Shown one piece after another: positions 63,551 to 64,000 of a stretch of 64,000 nucleotides of DNA. A program made the translations under genes and the position numbers. Position 1 is the stretch's first letter. Every line of letters starts with the position of its first letter. The stretch comes from Sphingomonas sp. BT-65 (lineage in GTDB: Bacteria > Pseudomonadota > Alphaproteobacteria > Sphingomonadales > Sphingomonadaceae): positions 558,001 to 622,000 of the forward strand of contig NZ_JAPCIA010000001.1 in the NCBI RefSeq assembly GCF_026107375.2, in the 5' to 3' direction. Under the pieces are notes generated by a model. That model saw nothing but the letters and a program-made list of their open reading frames with translations. It did no database searches and was not told the DNA's origin.

Positions 63551-64000
63551 ATCGCGTCTCCCAGCCGCACCGTGAGCCGCGCCATCGCCTTGGTCAGATG
63601 CTTCTCGACCGTGCGCACGGTAATGCCAAAGCCCTCAGCGATCACGTCCTTGCTCATATATTCGAGGCGATACAGCACGAAGATCGCAGACGTCGTCGGA
63701 TCGAGTTCGTCGAGTGCCGCGCGCAGTGCCGCCATCGAGCTGCGCGCTGCGGTCACGCGAAACGGATCGATCAGCTCGACCGCCTCGCCGTCGATCTGTC
63801 CCAGCGTCTCGCGATAGTTGCGCCGCACCTGATGGCGCCGCGCCCGGTCGCGCAGAAGGTTTGCCGCGATCTGGAACAGATAAGCGCTACCCGAGCGCAG
63901 CTCCATGTCCGGTTGCGCGGAGAGGCGCGAGAATACTTCCTGCGTCAGGTCCTCGGCCTCGGCGTGATCGTGTACGCGACGGAGAAAGAATGCCATCAGC
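63547..64000 (-). CDS. ECF sigma factor (N-terminus beyond the window)
   Basis: At least 150 residues are visible. Region 2 appears as FFLRRVHDHAEAEDLTQEVFSRL and is here shortened to HDHAEAEDLTQEVFSRL; region 4 as LDELDPTTSAIFVLYRLEYM, then KDVIAEGFGITVRTVEKHLT. A Met lies at 63996, but region 2 normally starts several residues before this, so the true start is probably past the right edge. It is coupled to fecR and should drive the receptor operon. Confidence 0.9.
   Translation of the reverse strand, partial: LMAFFLRRVHDHAEAEDLTQEVFSRLSAQPDMELRSGSAYLFQIAANLLRDRARRHQVRRNYRETLGQIDGEAVELIDPFRVTAARSSMAALRAALDELDPTTSAIFVLYRLEYMSKDVIAEGFGITVRTVEKHLTKAMARLTVRLGDAI

Noticed and set aside
54664..64000. 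A lasso-peptide locus, since sigma/FecR/TonB receptor genes accompany such clusters in sphingomonads
   Set aside because: There is no isopeptidase of the prolyl-oligopeptidase kind, no precursor peptide and no B/C synthetase gene. The hydrolases are an amidohydrolase and an amidase-signature enzyme.
1..64000. CRISPR arrays, tRNA or rRNA genes, insertion sequences or prophage genes
   Set aside because: No regularly spaced repeats, no cloverleaf-like segment, no transposase, integrase or terminal inverted repeat pair was found on reading both strands.

Overview
The window looks like a chromosomal segment of a high-GC alphaproteobacterium, most likely a Sphingomonas or close relative. The evidence is the GC-rich coding bias, a fused ThiS-ThiG gene, two ECF sigma/FecR pairs, TonB-linked outer-membrane genes, a yfgM-bamB-der block and very compact gene packing in which convergent neighbours often overlap by a few bases. 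I see no tRNA, rRNA, IS element, phage gene or CRISPR array.

Region 1 (1-21.7 kb) is mainly housekeeping: a RodZ-like HTH protein, a SAM methyltransferase, thiSG, aroQ-accB-accC, a cyclase-family hydrolase, arsC, a PAS protein, an orphan TonB-like protein, purL, a membrane diguanylate cyclase, DUF3052 and two membrane proteins. The iron-storage pair bfd-bfr follows, behind a cluster of Fur-box-like repeats. Next come Hpt, a TusA-like protein, der, bamB, a YfgM-like TPR protein, panB, a membrane-protein/XRE pair, another membrane protein, an ArsC-like reductase and a lipoprotein.

Region 2 (21.7-45.6 kb, all on the minus strand) is the most striking part. In transcription order it holds an ECF sigma factor, FecR, a TpsB/FhaC-type outer-membrane transporter, an ExbB-type channel fused to DUF2341 and LamG-like periplasmic domains, ExbD, TonB, a putative porin, a periplasmic coiled-coil protein, a 4136-residue filamentous-haemagglutinin-family exoprotein, SapC, an OmpH/Skp-like protein, an unknown secreted protein and a frameshifted PstS-like lipoprotein. 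A strong intrinsic terminator closes it. Many junctions are 4-bp ATGA overlaps. The giant exoprotein has an N-terminal TPS domain, a duplicated helical insert, a DUF3739 region, one CX5C cysteine pair (the only cysteines of the mature chain) and a C-terminal STN domain. STN is the domain with which TonB-dependent receptors address FecR. I infer a two-partner-secreted surface filament whose C-terminus stays in the periplasm and reports to its own FecR/sigma pair, with a dedicated ExbB-ExbD-TonB motor. I know of no description of such a system.

Region 3 (45.7-54.7 kb) has an unrecognised gene, then a plus-strand block: an OmpR-type regulator and sensor kinase, a MipA/OmpV protein, a HlyD-type adaptor, an RND pump and a periplasmic EF-hand protein. 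This is probably a regulated efflux system with calcium-linked accessories.

Region 4 (54.7-64.0 kb, minus strand) is an ECF sigma (cut by the window end), FecR and STN-containing TonB-dependent receptor cascade, followed by a PD40-type amidohydrolase and a probable Tat-exported amidase. It is probably an inducible uptake and hydrolysis locus for an amide-containing substrate.
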